Source: Neisseria lisongii (GTDB lineage Bacteria > Pseudomonadota > Gammaproteobacteria > Burkholderiales > Neisseriaceae). From it: a DNA stretch of 64,000 nucleotides. Within the stretch, counting starts at the first letter, position 1; each line of letters starts with the position of its first letter. The notes below the pieces were generated by a model. The model did not search any database and was not told the origin of the DNA. It saw nothing but the letters and a program-made list of their open reading frames with translations. Both the position numbers and the translations under genes were made by a program. This document shows positions 25,013 through 32,595 of the stretch, in pieces. The stretch covers positions 868,001-932,000 of the forward strand of contig NZ_CP116766.1 in assembly GCF_028463985.1 (NCBI RefSeq), in the 5' to 3' direction.

Positions 25013-25773
25013 CTCAAATTTCCTGTTTTAATATAGTTTTTATGCTGTTTTGAACCTTGTTCAAACTGCCATATACTCAAAAATTTATTTGTTTCCGTAA
25101 ATACTGCCACTGTTTCAGACGGCTCATGATAAAACACTTTGGCATTTTTGTCTGCAAGATAACGCCCAAACTGCCGTGTTTCCGACCGGTTCATTACCTC
25201 CAAGATGTATTTTCGGTAAGATTCCACACCGTCAAGATTGGGTTTCGTTGCAATACCCGCCTCTTGAGCGTGCTTAAATTTATCTCTCAACTGTTTATAG
25301 CTGAAAGAAACACCTTTCAAGCTCCGTGTATCAACCGGCTTTTGTACAATGGCATCATACAGCGTTTCCAAGCGAACCTGCTTGAAATTCTTATCCAACT
25401 GCAAGCGTGCAAACTCTTTGGCTGTCAGGCCGCCATCACGGAATAACTGCGCCCGCTGTTTGCCCAACACTTCTTCCTGAAACGAAGCAGGCTGGGTTTT
25501 CAGCCAGTCGTAATACGTTGCCTGCGCCGATACTGCGCCGTCTTTGCCCGCCCGCTTGGCATCGGTATTCCGCCCTTTGTATTCAGGCTTCAATTCGATT
25601 ACCAGCGACGAGCGGCAGTTGATGTGCAACGGCGGACGGGGGCCGTTGTCTATCGGGAACACTTCGCCGTCCAAGCTGCGGCAGATGGCGGAAGTCCGAC
25701 CGTCCAATGTTGCCAAAAAGCGGAAACCGGCAACAATATCCTGATTCTCTTCCGCCGTTGCCTGCAGTACCAT
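25009..25773 (-). CDS. Truncated phage MuF head protein with C-terminal colicin-D-type tRNase domain
   Basis: 254 residues from the first in-frame Met. Residues 16-55 are the end of a MuF/SPP1-gp7 domain: FRFLATLDGRTSAICRSLDG, then FPIDNGPRPPLHINCRS. After a linker (60-150) comes a toxin domain (about 155-254) like colicin D: K165, K167 and H168 in RDKFKHAQEAGI, and S233/W235 in FLSIWQF match the catalytic Lys/His/Ser/Trp set I recall for colicin D, which cleaves arginine tRNAs in the anticodon loop; spacing H to W (67) also agrees. Upstream the MuF frame continues but meets a TAG and then IS-derived sequence near 25816, so the N-terminal part is lost and delivery in virions is impossible. 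An ordinary RBS for the Met is not evident. Confidence 0.8.
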   Translation of the reverse strand: MVLQATAEENQDIVAGFRFLATLDGRTSAICRSLDGEVFPIDNGPRPPLHINCRSSLVIELKPEYKGRNTDAKRAGKDGAVSAQATYYDWLKTQPASFQEEVLGKQRAQLFRDGGLTAKEFARLQLDKNFKQVRLETLYDAIVQKPVDTRSLKGVSFSYKQLRDKFKHAQEAGIATKPNLDGVESYRKYILEVMNRSETRQFGRYLADKNAKVFYHEPSETVAVFTETNKFLSIWQFEQGSKQHKNYIKTGNLR

Positions 25774-25815
25774 ACTGGCAACATGGGTTGCCGCAGTACG
25801 GACAACGGCATCACC

Positions 25816-26081
25816 CTAACGCAGCGAAGCGCCGATTTCGGACGCAACTTTGGTATTACGTTACCCTATTTATGAGCAGTTTGGACGGCAGCATCGTCCA
25901 TATCAGCTATATCCGATATGAAACACTTGCCCATTACCACCAAGGTTTATGTTCCATTATCGGCAAAGGCATCCATATTCAAAGCATTATTGCAGACGGC
26001 TTTAAAGGCATTAAGACTTTGTTTCCCGATATACCGTTCCAACTGTGTCAGTTCCAACAACAACAAACCATACGCTGTTAA
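25816..26081 (+). pseudogene. Degenerate transposase fragment (unclassified IS)
   Basis: Plus strand. DFGRNFGITLPYL in one frame and MSSLDGSIVHISYIRYETLAHYHQG, IHIQSIIADGFKGIKTLFPD, PFQLCQFQQQQ in another form the core of a DDE-type transposase (DxxxFGRxFG ... ETLAxYxxGL ... DGxxGxxxLFPxIPxQxCQFHQ). A frameshift lies near 25870 and both ends are missing. It has inserted into, or recombined with, the MuF gene. Confidence 0.65.
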
Positions 26082-26133
26082 AACCGAAATCGGCCGCCTC
26101 CTAGGCATTAAAACGACTGAGCGACAATATCTT

Positions 26134-26270
26134 TGGGGCTGTCCTAGATAACTAGAGTTATTCAAAGACATCTAAAATAACCCTCATAAAGAAAAGCCGA
26201 TAAACAACACAAATCAATTGATCTGTTTGTTGCGGGCGTAACCAACAAAACAGCCGCCGAAAAAGAGTAA
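26134..26270 (+). pseudogene. IS1016-like (IS1595 family) remnant
   Basis: Begins with GGGGCTGTCCTAGATAACTA, which resembles the terminal inverted repeat of neisserial IS1016-type elements, and continues into a decayed transposase N-terminus: KQHKSIDLFVAGVTNKTAAE is readable at 26202-26261 against the usual KQNKLIELFVAGVTARTAAEL. The rest of the transposase and the other end are absent. Confidence 0.6.
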
Positions 26271-26284
26271 TAACAGGTGCAAAA

Positions 26285-26317
26285 ATGCCGTCTGAAAAAC
26301 TGTTTTTCAGACGGCAT
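26285..26317 (-). terminator. AT-DUS-pair terminator
   Basis: ATGCCGTCTGAAAAAC and inverted copy with a one-base loop, 62 bases beyond the stop of the lipoprotein gene on the minus strand. The gap 26318-26378 holds nothing else. Confidence 0.75.
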
Positions 26318-26378
26318 ACATATATGGAAAAATTGATTATTAAATAATCTACATTTCCTACATCAAACAATTAAAGTT

Positions 26379-26927
26379 TTATTTTTTCTTAGCTTTGGCT
26401 TTGGCAGCAGGCTTGTTCAAAGCGGCAGTTGCTTTTTTATCCAATACGCAGCTGCGGGCGATGATTTGGTCGTTTACTTCCACTTTGCCGTTGACTTCGG
26501 TCAGACCGCGGCGGAACAGGGCATTGCCGTCCACTTTATCGACATTTTGGGCGTTGGCTGCGCCGGAAGCCCAGATTGTACCATCGTTGCCCCAGAAGTA
26601 GTTTTGGTCGTTGTTGCCGACTACACGCAGTAGGTTAGGCGACAGTTGGTCACCCACACGCAGTTGTGCAATCACAACCTGACCGCCTTTAATGCCGTAC
26701 ATTACGCCCAGTCTGTCGATTTTATCGCATTTGTAGATCACTTCTTTGGTAGAGTCGATAGAATCAACTTTTACAGTTTGCGGCGCAGGAATTTGTGGTG
26801 CGGCTTGGGTTTGAGCCGGTTGGGCAGCCGGTTTTTCAGCGGCTTTGGTTTTGCCGGTGCTGCTGCAGGCAGACAGGGCTACGGCGGCCAATACGGCAGG
26901 AACGATTAATTTCAAATGTTTGTTCAT
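26379..26927 (-). CDS. Putative lipoprotein with Ala/Lys-rich tail
   Basis: 182 residues. Signal peptide with lipobox LSAC (Cys21), so lipid-anchored. A Pro/Ala/Gln linker (28-50) is followed by a compact domain: EVIYKCDKIDRLGVMYGIKGGQVVIAQLRVG, a Trp/Gly segment (NYFWGNDGTIWASG) and ending IIARSCVLDKK, where the two cysteines could form a disulfide. The pattern resembles MliC/adhesin-complex-like lysozyme inhibitor domains (VxYxC ... W ... C) but the match is loose. The C-terminus AAKAKAKKK is strongly basic. Function not assigned with certainty. Confidence 0.6.
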   Translation of the reverse strand: MNKHLKLIVPAVLAAVALSACSSTGKTKAAEKPAAQPAQTQAAPQIPAPQTVKVDSIDSTKEVIYKCDKIDRLGVMYGIKGGQVVIAQLRVGDQLSPNLLRVVGNNDQNYFWGNDGTIWASGAANAQNVDKVDGNALFRRGLTEVNGKVEVNDQIIARSCVLDKKATAALNKPAAKAKAKKK

Positions 26928-27180
26928 AGGGATACTCCGTCAATGATTGGATAAAACATCGGCTGCTTCGGCCGAATACCGTTAATACCATAACAGACAT
27001 TCCCCTGCTTGTCTTGCCTTTTCGGGCGTAAAACAGGTGTTTTTTGTATTTGAAAAAATAAATGATTAAAAAATAAATATTTATTGGGAATTGTTTTGTG
27101 AAAAGCTATTTGAAATTATTTGAATTTGCGTAAAGAGGTCGGATTGGTGCATTAATTTCGGTGGTAAAAATAAAAAAGCC

Positions 27181-27224
27181 ACATAAAGAAAAAAGTACCG
27201 GATTCGGTACTTTTTTCTTTATGT
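27181..27224 (-). terminator. Terminator of the tRNA-Val/tRNA-Asp transcript
   Basis: Perfect 20-bp stem (ACATAAAGAAAAAAGTACCG and inverse) with a four-base loop directly abutting the CCA of tRNA-Asp. The A/T flanks make it effective on either strand. The gap 26928-27180 upstream of the lipoprotein gene is AT-rich and shows no gene. Confidence 0.88.
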
Positions 27225-27300
27225 GGCGCGGCGGACGGGGCTCGAACCCGCGACCCTCGGCGTGACAGGCCGATACTCTAACCAACTGAGCTACCACCGC
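27224..27300 (-). tRNA. tRNA-Asp (GTC)
   Basis: 77 bases including encoded CCA. Acceptor GCGGTGG pairs with CCGCCGC (one G-T); D-arm AGCTCAGTTGGTTAGAGT; anticodon loop CTGTCAC gives GTC; T-loop TTCGAGC. Second gene of a two-tRNA transcript. Confidence 0.95.
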
Positions 27301-27322
27301 ATATCTAACAACAAAAGGAAAC

Positions 27323-27398
27323 TGGTGGGTGATGACGGAGTCGAACCGCCGACATTCTGCTTGTAAGGCAGACGCTCTACCAACTGAGCTAATCACCC
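27323..27398 (-). tRNA. tRNA-Val (TAC)
   Basis: 76 bases including encoded CCA. Acceptor GGGTGAT pairs perfectly with ATCACCC; anticodon loop CTTACAA gives TAC; T-loop TTCGACT. Located 22 bases upstream of tRNA-Asp on the same strand. Confidence 0.95.
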
Positions 27399-27491
27399 GA
27401 ATAAGCGGTTATTAAACCAAAAAACGGTATTTTCGGCAAGACTGTTTTTCTTAATAAAATACAAGATTTTGAAGATAAACAGAATAAATTT

Positions 27492-28085
27492 TTATTTTTG
27501 CAGCAAATGTCCCAATTTATCGGCTTTGGTTTGCAGATAATGCTCGTTTTCAATATTTTCGCCAACTTGCAAGGCGACCCGTTCGACAACATTAATGCCG
27601 CTGTCTTTCATGGTTTGGATTTTTTCCGGATTGTTGGTCAGTAATTTAATGCTGGCTACGCCCAAATGGCGGTAAATATCGCCGGCGAGACTGAAATTTC
27701 GGGCATCGACCGGCAAGCCCAGTTCCAGATTGGCTTCCACTGTATCCAAGCCCTGATCTTGTAAACGATAGGCACGGATTTTATTGATAAGGCCGATGCC
27801 CCGACCTTCCTGACGCAGATAAACAATCACCCCCCGGCCTTCCTGCTGCACCGCTTTCATGGCCGCCATCAGCTGCGGACCGCAGTCACATTTTTTTGAA
27901 AACAGCGCATCGCCGGTCAGACATTCCGAATGAATTCGGGACAAAACCGGCAGGCCGTCTGAAACTTCGCCCATCACCAAAGCGATATGTTCCTGTCCGC
28001 CCGTTTCTTCAAAACCATGCATGGTAAAAATGCCCCATTCGGTCGGCAGGCGGCAAGAAGCCACAAATTTCAACGCTTCAGTCAT
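27492..28085 (-). CDS. ribA: GTP cyclohydrolase II
   Basis: 197-residue enzyme for the first step of riboflavin synthesis. Zinc-binding motif SECLTGDALFSKKCDCGPQL (Cys54, Cys65 and Cys67 by count) is complete, as are YLRQEGRGIGLINKIRAY and the catalytic ANLELGLPVDARNF region. Its presence explains why the C-terminal domain of the RibB protein in this window can be degenerate. Its start overlaps the stop of the upstream GAF-like gene by 4 bases (ATGA), so the two are translationally coupled. Confidence 0.96.
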   Translation of the reverse strand: MTEALKFVASCRLPTEWGIFTMHGFEETGGQEHIALVMGEVSDGLPVLSRIHSECLTGDALFSKKCDCGPQLMAAMKAVQQEGRGVIVYLRQEGRGIGLINKIRAYRLQDQGLDTVEANLELGLPVDARNFSLAGDIYRHLGVASIKLLTNNPEKIQTMKDSGINVVERVALQVGENIENEHYLQTKADKLGHLLQK

Positions 28086-28741
28086 AAAGTTTCGTCCTCA
28101 CAAGAAAAATTCAATAATTGTTTTAACGGTTCAATCAACGCCAATGCCAGTGCCACCCATTCCGTTGCCGGTGTGTCGTCGCTTTCGGGCAACGGGTGTT
28201 CAAATTCCACTTGAATCACGCCCAATACCGTACCGTTTTCAGCACAAACCGGCACCGAAATCTGCGCACCATGCTGATTGCGGCTGCAAAACAGTTCGCC
28301 CGCCGCCGCCCATGCCGCCGTATCCGCAGCAATGTTCATCCACGCACTTTGCGCCGTACGCACTACCAAATAAGTTTGGCTTCCAAACTCATCCACCGCC
28401 AACGCCGCTTCCAAAGCAACACCTTGCGCAGTCAAACGTACCAAACGGTTTTCAGACGGCATCAACGCATAAACCGCCGCCGCTGCGACACCTTGAGAAC
28501 GGCTGAACACCGAATCCAAAGCCATAAAGATTTTTTTCAGCAACAGCGTATTTTCCGCCGTTTCAGCAAAAAAATCAGCCAAAACCAATTCATCGCTGCA
28601 GTGCCACAGCAGCGGCCGCTCAATCGCCGCCTCCCCCATATCCACCACCGCTTTTGCCGCCGCATAAGCTACAGCAACATCGTCTTTCTGCAAACGCAAA
28701 CCCTGAGTCTGCAAAAAATCTTCAATCAATAAAGCAGGCAT
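28082..28741 (-). CDS. GAF-like domain protein coupled to ribA
   Basis: 219 residues, no signal peptide or membrane segment. N-terminal helical part (VAVAYAAAKAVVDMG), then from about residue 65 a GAF-like alpha/beta domain: TLLLKKIFMALDSVFSRSQGVAAAAVYALMP, VALEAALAVDEFGSQTYLVV, AQISVPVCAENGTVLGVIQVEFEHP, the last being a typical GAF strand pair. The ligand is unknown. Overlap with ribA suggests coexpression; a link to flavin metabolism is only inference from context. Confidence 0.6.
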   Translation of the reverse strand: MPALLIEDFLQTQGLRLQKDDVAVAYAAAKAVVDMGEAAIERPLLWHCSDELVLADFFAETAENTLLLKKIFMALDSVFSRSQGVAAAAVYALMPSENRLVRLTAQGVALEAALAVDEFGSQTYLVVRTAQSAWMNIAADTAAWAAAGELFCSRNQHGAQISVPVCAENGTVLGVIQVEFEHPLPESDDTPATEWVALALALIEPLKQLLNFSCEDETL

Positions 28742-28815
28742 ATCCCACCATTCCTCAAAACCGATACACAGGATTTTCTACCGATTGCAGATAATGCAAC
28801 GCAGCAGGTTGAGTC

Positions 28816-28847
28816 AGGCCGTCTGAAAACTGATTTTCAGATGGCCT
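28816..28847 (-). terminator. DUS-pair hairpin upstream of the GAF-ribA genes
   Basis: AGGCCGTCTGAAAA with inverted partner TTTTCAGATGGCCT (one C-to-T change in the right DUS, tolerated as G-T pairing). It lies 75 bases upstream of the GAF gene start, so it probably insulates rather than ends a known gene. The 28848-28998 gap holds the promoter of tRNA-Leu (TGTGTATAATCC at 28913). Confidence 0.55.
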
Positions 28848-28998
28848 AAAAATCATAATCCGCCATTATAACCGCATTTCCCAACAATACACACTTTGCA
28901 CCCGGCAATATTGTGTGTATAATCCGCAAATCAAGTTTTGGGCTGGATTTGGTTTAACGTTTGTCTTAAACCCAACCATGCCCCGATACAGACAATAT

Positions 28999-29083
28999 GC
29001 GGACGTGGCGAAATTGGTAGACGCACCAGATTTAGGTTCTGGCGCCGAAAGGTGTGAGAGTTCGAGTCTCTCCGTCCGCACCA
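28999..29083 (+). tRNA. tRNA-Leu (TAG)
   Basis: 85 bases with encoded CCA. Acceptor GCGGACG pairs with CGTCCGC; D-loop AAATTGGTAGACGC; anticodon loop ATTTAGG gives TAG; the long variable arm GCGCCGAAAGGTGT marks a class II tRNA; T-loop TTCGAGT. A TATAAT box lies at 28917-28922. Confidence 0.95.
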
Positions 29084-29096
29084 AACTCATAAAAAC

Positions 29097-29120
29097 GCAG
29101 CTTTCAAAGCTGCTTTTTTT
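29097..29120 (+). terminator. Terminator of tRNA-Leu
   Basis: GCAGCTTT-C-AAAGCTGC followed by seven T, 13 bases after the CCA. Confidence 0.9.
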
Positions 29121-29123
29121 ACA

Positions 29124-29241
29124 TCTAATACCGTCTAATCCAATCGACCAAATCCCCGACCCGCAAGGCTTTCAGCCTGATTGCCTGTTTTCTGATTTTC
29201 TATTTTTAGTCTAATATCATCTAATGCCGTCTAATTGAATC
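29124..29241. repeat. Imperfect direct repeats beside tRNA-Leu (attachment-like region)
   Basis: TCTAATACCGTCTAATCC...at 29124-29145 is repeated at 29220-29241 as TCTAATGCCGTCTAATTG... (19 of 22 identical). Downstream are GGGGGTATATTTGGGGGTG and ATACCCCCAAA. Such repeats between a tRNA and an integrase start are typical arm-type sites. The region 29121-29303 is otherwise non-coding. Confidence 0.5.
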
Positions 29242-29303
29242 AAGCATAAATTGGGGGTATATTTGGGGGTGTCCCAAAATACCCCTGAAAAAAATACCCC
29301 CAA

Positions 29304-29449
29304 ATGCCCCTGAACGACCGACAAATCAAGAATGCCAAGCCTGCTGAAAACCCTATAAGCTGAATGACGGGCGGGGATTGTATGTGTGCGACATTACCCT
29401 AAAACTGCTGACTTTGGTTAAAAACAAAGACATTGAAATCGTCGCATAA
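29304..29449 (+). pseudogene. Tyrosine integrase N-terminal remnant (DUF4102 type)
   Basis: ATG at 29304 reads MPLNDRQIKNAKPAENP and, after a one-base frameshift near 29355, YKLNDGRGLYVCDI, the standard opening of prophage/island integrases (LTDxxIKxAKPxEKPYKLxDGxGLYLxV). After about 30 residues it jumps into ITLKLLTLVKNKDIEIVA and a stop, so nearly all of the catalytic domain is deleted. Confidence 0.75.
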
Positions 29450-29453
29450 TGAA

Positions 29454-29481
29454 GCCGTCTGAAAATCGATTTTCAGACGGC
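29454..29481 (-). terminator. DUS-pair terminator after dusC
   Basis: GCCGTCTGAAAATC and its inverted copy with no unpaired loop bases beyond the centre; 19 bases past the dusC stop on the minus strand. Confidence 0.8.
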
Positions 29482-29499
29482 ATAATCTTCCAAACTGCC

Positions 29500-30477
29500 C
29501 TATTTCCCCGCTAAATCTGCCAAAATCGGGCGGATTTGGTCGGCTTCTTTCAGGGCCCGAATCTGTTCAAACAGGTTTTGTGCCTGCGGATAGGCTTTTT
29601 TCATCATGCCCAGCCACTGTTTCAGGCGGGCGACGGGGTATTTGTTGTTGGTTTCTTTTTGCAGGCATAAATCGAAAAACAGCAGAATCCAGCCCGATAT
29701 TTCGGCGAAATCCGCTTGGCGCACACTTTCGCCCTGTTCGTACTGTTTAATCTGCCGTGCCAAATCGGGGCGGATTACCGCACCCCGTCCCAGCATCACG
29801 CTTTGGCAACCGCTGGTTTCTTTAATCGCCAGATAATCTTCCAGCGAAAATACATCGCCGTTGGCGGTAACCGGAATATTGACGCTGTCTCGGATTTTGC
29901 GTACCCATTCCCAATGTGCCGGCGGTTCGTAGCCCTCGACTTTGGTTCGGGCGTGTACGGTCAGCGCACAAGCGCCGCCCTCGGCAATCGCTGCAGCGCA
30001 TTCCAGTGCCAATGATGTATCTTCAAAACCCAAACGCATTTTGGCGGTCAGCGGAATTTCAGACGGCATACGGCGGCGCAGGGTTTGGACGATTTCAAAA
30101 ATCCGTTGCGGCTCTTTGAGCAATACCGCCCCGCCTTGGTGTTTATTGACCGTTGGTGCCGGGCAACCGAAATTCAAATCGATTTTGTCTGCGCCGAAAC
30201 GCACGGCTTCCAAGGCGTTTACCGCCATATTTTCCGCATCGCTGCCCAAAAGCTGCACCGTGCAGGGCGTACCGGCAAAGGTTTTGTTGCCGTTTGCCAG
30301 CTCGGGAACGTGTTTGAGCCAAGTTTGGCGTGAGTGAACCGTGTGCGTAATCCGTACAAATTCGCTGACGCATTCATCATAGCCGCCGATTCGGGTCAGC
30401 AAATCCCGCATCACAGGATCACAAAGGCCTTGCATGGGTGCCAGAATCAGACGGCTTTTCTGTTTTATATCATTCAT
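29500..30477 (-). CDS. dusC: tRNA-dihydrouridine(16) synthase
   Basis: 325-residue flavoenzyme reducing uridine 16 in tRNA. TIM barrel with APMQGLCDPVMRDLLT (13-28), DKIDLNFGCPAPTVNKHQGGAVLL containing the catalytic Cys (about 100), KMRLGFEDTS, HARTKVEGYEPPAHW (about 175) and PVTANGDVFSLEDY. The HARTK...YEPPA and NPxW-type context and length 325 fit the DusC subgroup rather than DusA or DusB. Confidence 0.9.
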   Translation of the reverse strand: MNDIKQKSRLILAPMQGLCDPVMRDLLTRIGGYDECVSEFVRITHTVHSRQTWLKHVPELANGNKTFAGTPCTVQLLGSDAENMAVNALEAVRFGADKIDLNFGCPAPTVNKHQGGAVLLKEPQRIFEIVQTLRRRMPSEIPLTAKMRLGFEDTSLALECAAAIAEGGACALTVHARTKVEGYEPPAHWEWVRKIRDSVNIPVTANGDVFSLEDYLAIKETSGCQSVMLGRGAVIRPDLARQIKQYEQGESVRQADFAEISGWILLFFDLCLQKETNNKYPVARLKQWLGMMKKAYPQAQNLFEQIRALKEADQIRPILADLAGK

Positions 30478-30496
30478 TTAATTGTTTGGGATAAGG

Positions 30497-31363
30497 TTAA
30501 TCCAACACCCGCTGTTCAGGCAAACGCCCTGCCCAATCGCAGGCGAACTGCCATGCGGAGCGTCCGGAGCGGTTGCCCCGTGTCTGCGCCCATCTTAATG
30601 CGGCGGCACGGGCGGTTTCATCATAGGTAACGCCGAAATCGCCCAGCCAGTTTTCAACCGCCTGCAGATAATCGTTTTGGTCGAACGGGTAAAAACTCAG
30701 CCACAAGCCGAAGCGGTCGGAAAGGGAAATTTTTTCTTCTACGGCTTCTTTTTGGTGGATTTCGCCACGAATGCCGGTTGTACCGCCATTTTCGTCCATA
30801 TATTCGGGCATTAAATGGCGGCGGTTGGAAGTGGCGTAGATTAAAACATTGCTGCAGCGCTGCGACAGGCCGCCGTCTAGGGCGGTTTTCAGGGCTTTAT
30901 AGGTTTCGTCGCCGTTTTCAAACGATAAGTCGTCGCAAAATACGATGAATTTTTCAGGCCGTTTTGCCAGCAACACCAGCAATTCCGGCAAGCTGACCAA
31001 ATCGCTTTTATCGACTTCGATCAAACGCAGCCCCTGCCCGGCATATTCGTGCAGCAATGCTTTAACCAGCGAGGATTTGCCTGTTCCCCTTGAGCCGCTC
31101 ATCAATACGTTGTTTGCCGGACGACCGGATAAAAACTGTTCGGTATTGCGTTTGAGTTTCTCGGTTTGCGGGCCGACTGCCGCCAGCCGTTCCAAAGGGA
31201 AGGTGTGCGGCATGGGTAGGCTTTCCAGAATGCCTTTGCGTCCGACACTCTGCCAGCGGTAGGCGTGCGCAGACCAGTCGGTATCGGCTTGGTGCGCCGG
31301 AAGCAGCAAATCCAAGCGGTCGATAACTGAATTGAGTTTTTTGAGAAATTTGCTCAGTTTCAT
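30497..31363 (-). CDS. DUF815-family AAA ATPase
   Basis: 288 residues. Walker A SGSRGTGKSSLVKALL (about 109), Walker B IVFCDDLSFENGD (about 150), sensor region VLIYATSNRRHLMPEYM (about 183) and arginine finger segment SLSDRFGLWLSFYPFDQNDYL (about 224). The N-terminus has no signal. DUF815 proteins are AAA+ ATPases of unknown role. Nineteen bases separate it from dusC downstream and about 50 from riboflavin synthase upstream, so the three may share a transcript. Confidence 0.85.
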   Translation of the reverse strand: MKLSKFLKKLNSVIDRLDLLLPAHQADTDWSAHAYRWQSVGRKGILESLPMPHTFPLERLAAVGPQTEKLKRNTEQFLSGRPANNVLMSGSRGTGKSSLVKALLHEYAGQGLRLIEVDKSDLVSLPELLVLLAKRPEKFIVFCDDLSFENGDETYKALKTALDGGLSQRCSNVLIYATSNRRHLMPEYMDENGGTTGIRGEIHQKEAVEEKISLSDRFGLWLSFYPFDQNDYLQAVENWLGDFGVTYDETARAAALRWAQTRGNRSGRSAWQFACDWAGRLPEQRVLD

Positions 31364-31412
31364 TTTATTTTTCCTTTGTGATGAATCTGTTATGTGTTAA
31401 ATCGAGCCGTTT

Positions 31413-32033
31413 TCAGACGGCCTGTGCGTTTTGCGCCATCACCCGCATAACGGTATCGACAACCGCCTGCGTTTGCGGATCGATTTCGATGTTGATACAG
31501 TCGCCAACTTGGCGGCTGCCGAATAAGGTGCGGTTGAGCGTTTCGGGAATCAGGTGGACGTTAAACTCGGTTTCGCTCACGCTGCCGATGGTCAGGCTGC
31601 AGCCGTCCAAGCCGACAAAGCCTTTGGTCAGGATATAGGGTTTCAGCGTTTCCGGAAGCGCAAACCATACGGTGCGGTTAGCCGGAGTTTGTTCGATACG
31701 GGTGATGTGTGTGTTGGCGATAATATGGCCGCTCATCACATGGCCGCCGATTTCGTCGCCGAATTTTGCCGCCCTCTCTAAATTGACGCTGTCGCCGGTT
31801 TTCAGACGGCCTAAATTGGTTTTTGCCAAGGTTTCGTTCATCAAATCGAAGCTGACCTGATTGTTTTCAATGCGGGTAATGGTTAAGCAGCAACCGTTGT
31901 TGGCAATGGAAGCGCCGATTTGCAGATTGTCTGTCATGTGTGGCGGCAATTCGACAATATGGGTGCGGAATTCGGCACTTTCCTGCTCGATGGCAACGAT
32001 TTTGCCGATACCCTGTACAATTCCTGTAAACAT
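31413..32033 (-). CDS. ribE: Riboflavin synthase alpha chain
   Basis: 206 residues; condenses two molecules of 6,7-dimethyl-8-ribityllumazine to riboflavin. Opens with MFTGIVQGIGKIVAIE, the family start. Two lumazine-binding halves: IGASIANNGCCLTIT with the conserved Cys (about 37-51) and GGHVMSGHI (about 95) in the first, and KGFVGLDGCSLTIGSV with FNVHLIPETLNRT (about 136-168) in the second. Length is slightly below E. coli RibC/RibE (213). Third riboflavin gene of the window, unlinked to the others. Confidence 0.95.
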   Translation of the reverse strand: MFTGIVQGIGKIVAIEQESAEFRTHIVELPPHMTDNLQIGASIANNGCCLTITRIENNQVSFDLMNETLAKTNLGRLKTGDSVNLERAAKFGDEIGGHVMSGHIIANTHITRIEQTPANRTVWFALPETLKPYILTKGFVGLDGCSLTIGSVSETEFNVHLIPETLNRTLFGSRQVGDCINIEIDPQTQAVVDTVMRVMAQNAQAV

Positions 32034-32069
32034 TTTTTTCCTGAATATTGTGTGTTTATCAACGGTAAA

Positions 32070-32109
32070 AAGCCGTCTGAAAACAGAACCACGTTTTCAG
32101 ACGGCCTTA
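32070..32109 (-). terminator. DUS-pair terminator after hupB
   Basis: AAGCCGTCTGAAAAC ... GTTTTCAGACGGCCTT with a ten-base loop, 47 bases past the HU stop and 37 bases upstream of riboflavin synthase. Confidence 0.78.
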
Positions 32110-32155
32110 ATCGGAAACCGTCGGCAAACGGTTTCGATTTGATGCGGACAAGTGA

Positions 32156-32425
32156 TTACAGAGCGTCTTTCAGCGCTTTGCCTGCACGGAATTTAGGCGT
32201 TTTCGCAGCTGCAATGGTCAAAGGCTCGCCGGTTTTTGGGTTGCGGCCTTGACGCTCGGCACGTTCGCCAACGTAGAAAGTACCGAAACCGACCAGAGTG
32301 ACGGTATCGCCTTTTTTCAGCGCTTCGGTTACGGCGTTGGTAGTAGCGTCCAGCGCTTTTTGAGCAGCAGCTTTAGAAATGCCGGCTTCTTGAGCAATCG
32401 CTTCGATTAATTCAGACTTGTTCAC
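32156..32425 (-). CDS. hupB: DNA-binding protein HU
   Basis: 89-residue histone-like protein. MNKSELIEAIAQEAGISKAAAQKALD opens the helical dimerisation part; VGFGTFYVGERAERQGRNPKTG (about 45-66) is the DNABII signature with the beta-arm proline. Length and MNKSELI start separate it from IHF subunits. Located directly upstream of riboflavin synthase and downstream of lon (lon-hup order is common in proteobacteria). Confidence 0.96.
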   Translation of the reverse strand: MNKSELIEAIAQEAGISKAAAQKALDATTNAVTEALKKGDTVTLVGFGTFYVGERAERQGRNPKTGEPLTIAAAKTPKFRAGKALKDAL

Positions 32426-32519
32426 AATCAGTCCCTTTCTATCGTTGAAAAATAATATGTTTGGGGTACTTCGCAGTACATGTGTGCTTTATAGCAATTC
32501 TGAAATTGGCATGTCAAGC

Positions 32520-32577
32520 GAAAAATGCGGAATCCGCCAGTTTTAGGGGCTTTCAGGGCGAACCCGCATTTTTTACA
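32520..32577 (-). terminator. Terminator after lon
   Basis: AAAAATGCGG at 32521 pairs with CCGCATTTTT near 32575, and GGCGAA/TCCGCC-type partial pairing extends the stem; it lies 19 bases past the lon stop. Not a DUS hairpin. Confidence 0.55.
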
Positions 32578-32595
32578 ACACATTTTGGGTCAAAA

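Noticed and set aside
26158..26370. 70-codon minus-strand frame
   Set aside because: Covers a DUS terminator and the IS1016-like remnant; no RBS or family resemblance.
27106..27396. 96-codon minus-strand frame over the tRNAs
   Set aside because: It translates through tRNA-Val and tRNA-Asp; the tRNA folds explain the sequence.
28866..29090. 74-codon minus-strand frame
   Set aside because: Antisense of tRNA-Leu and its promoter.
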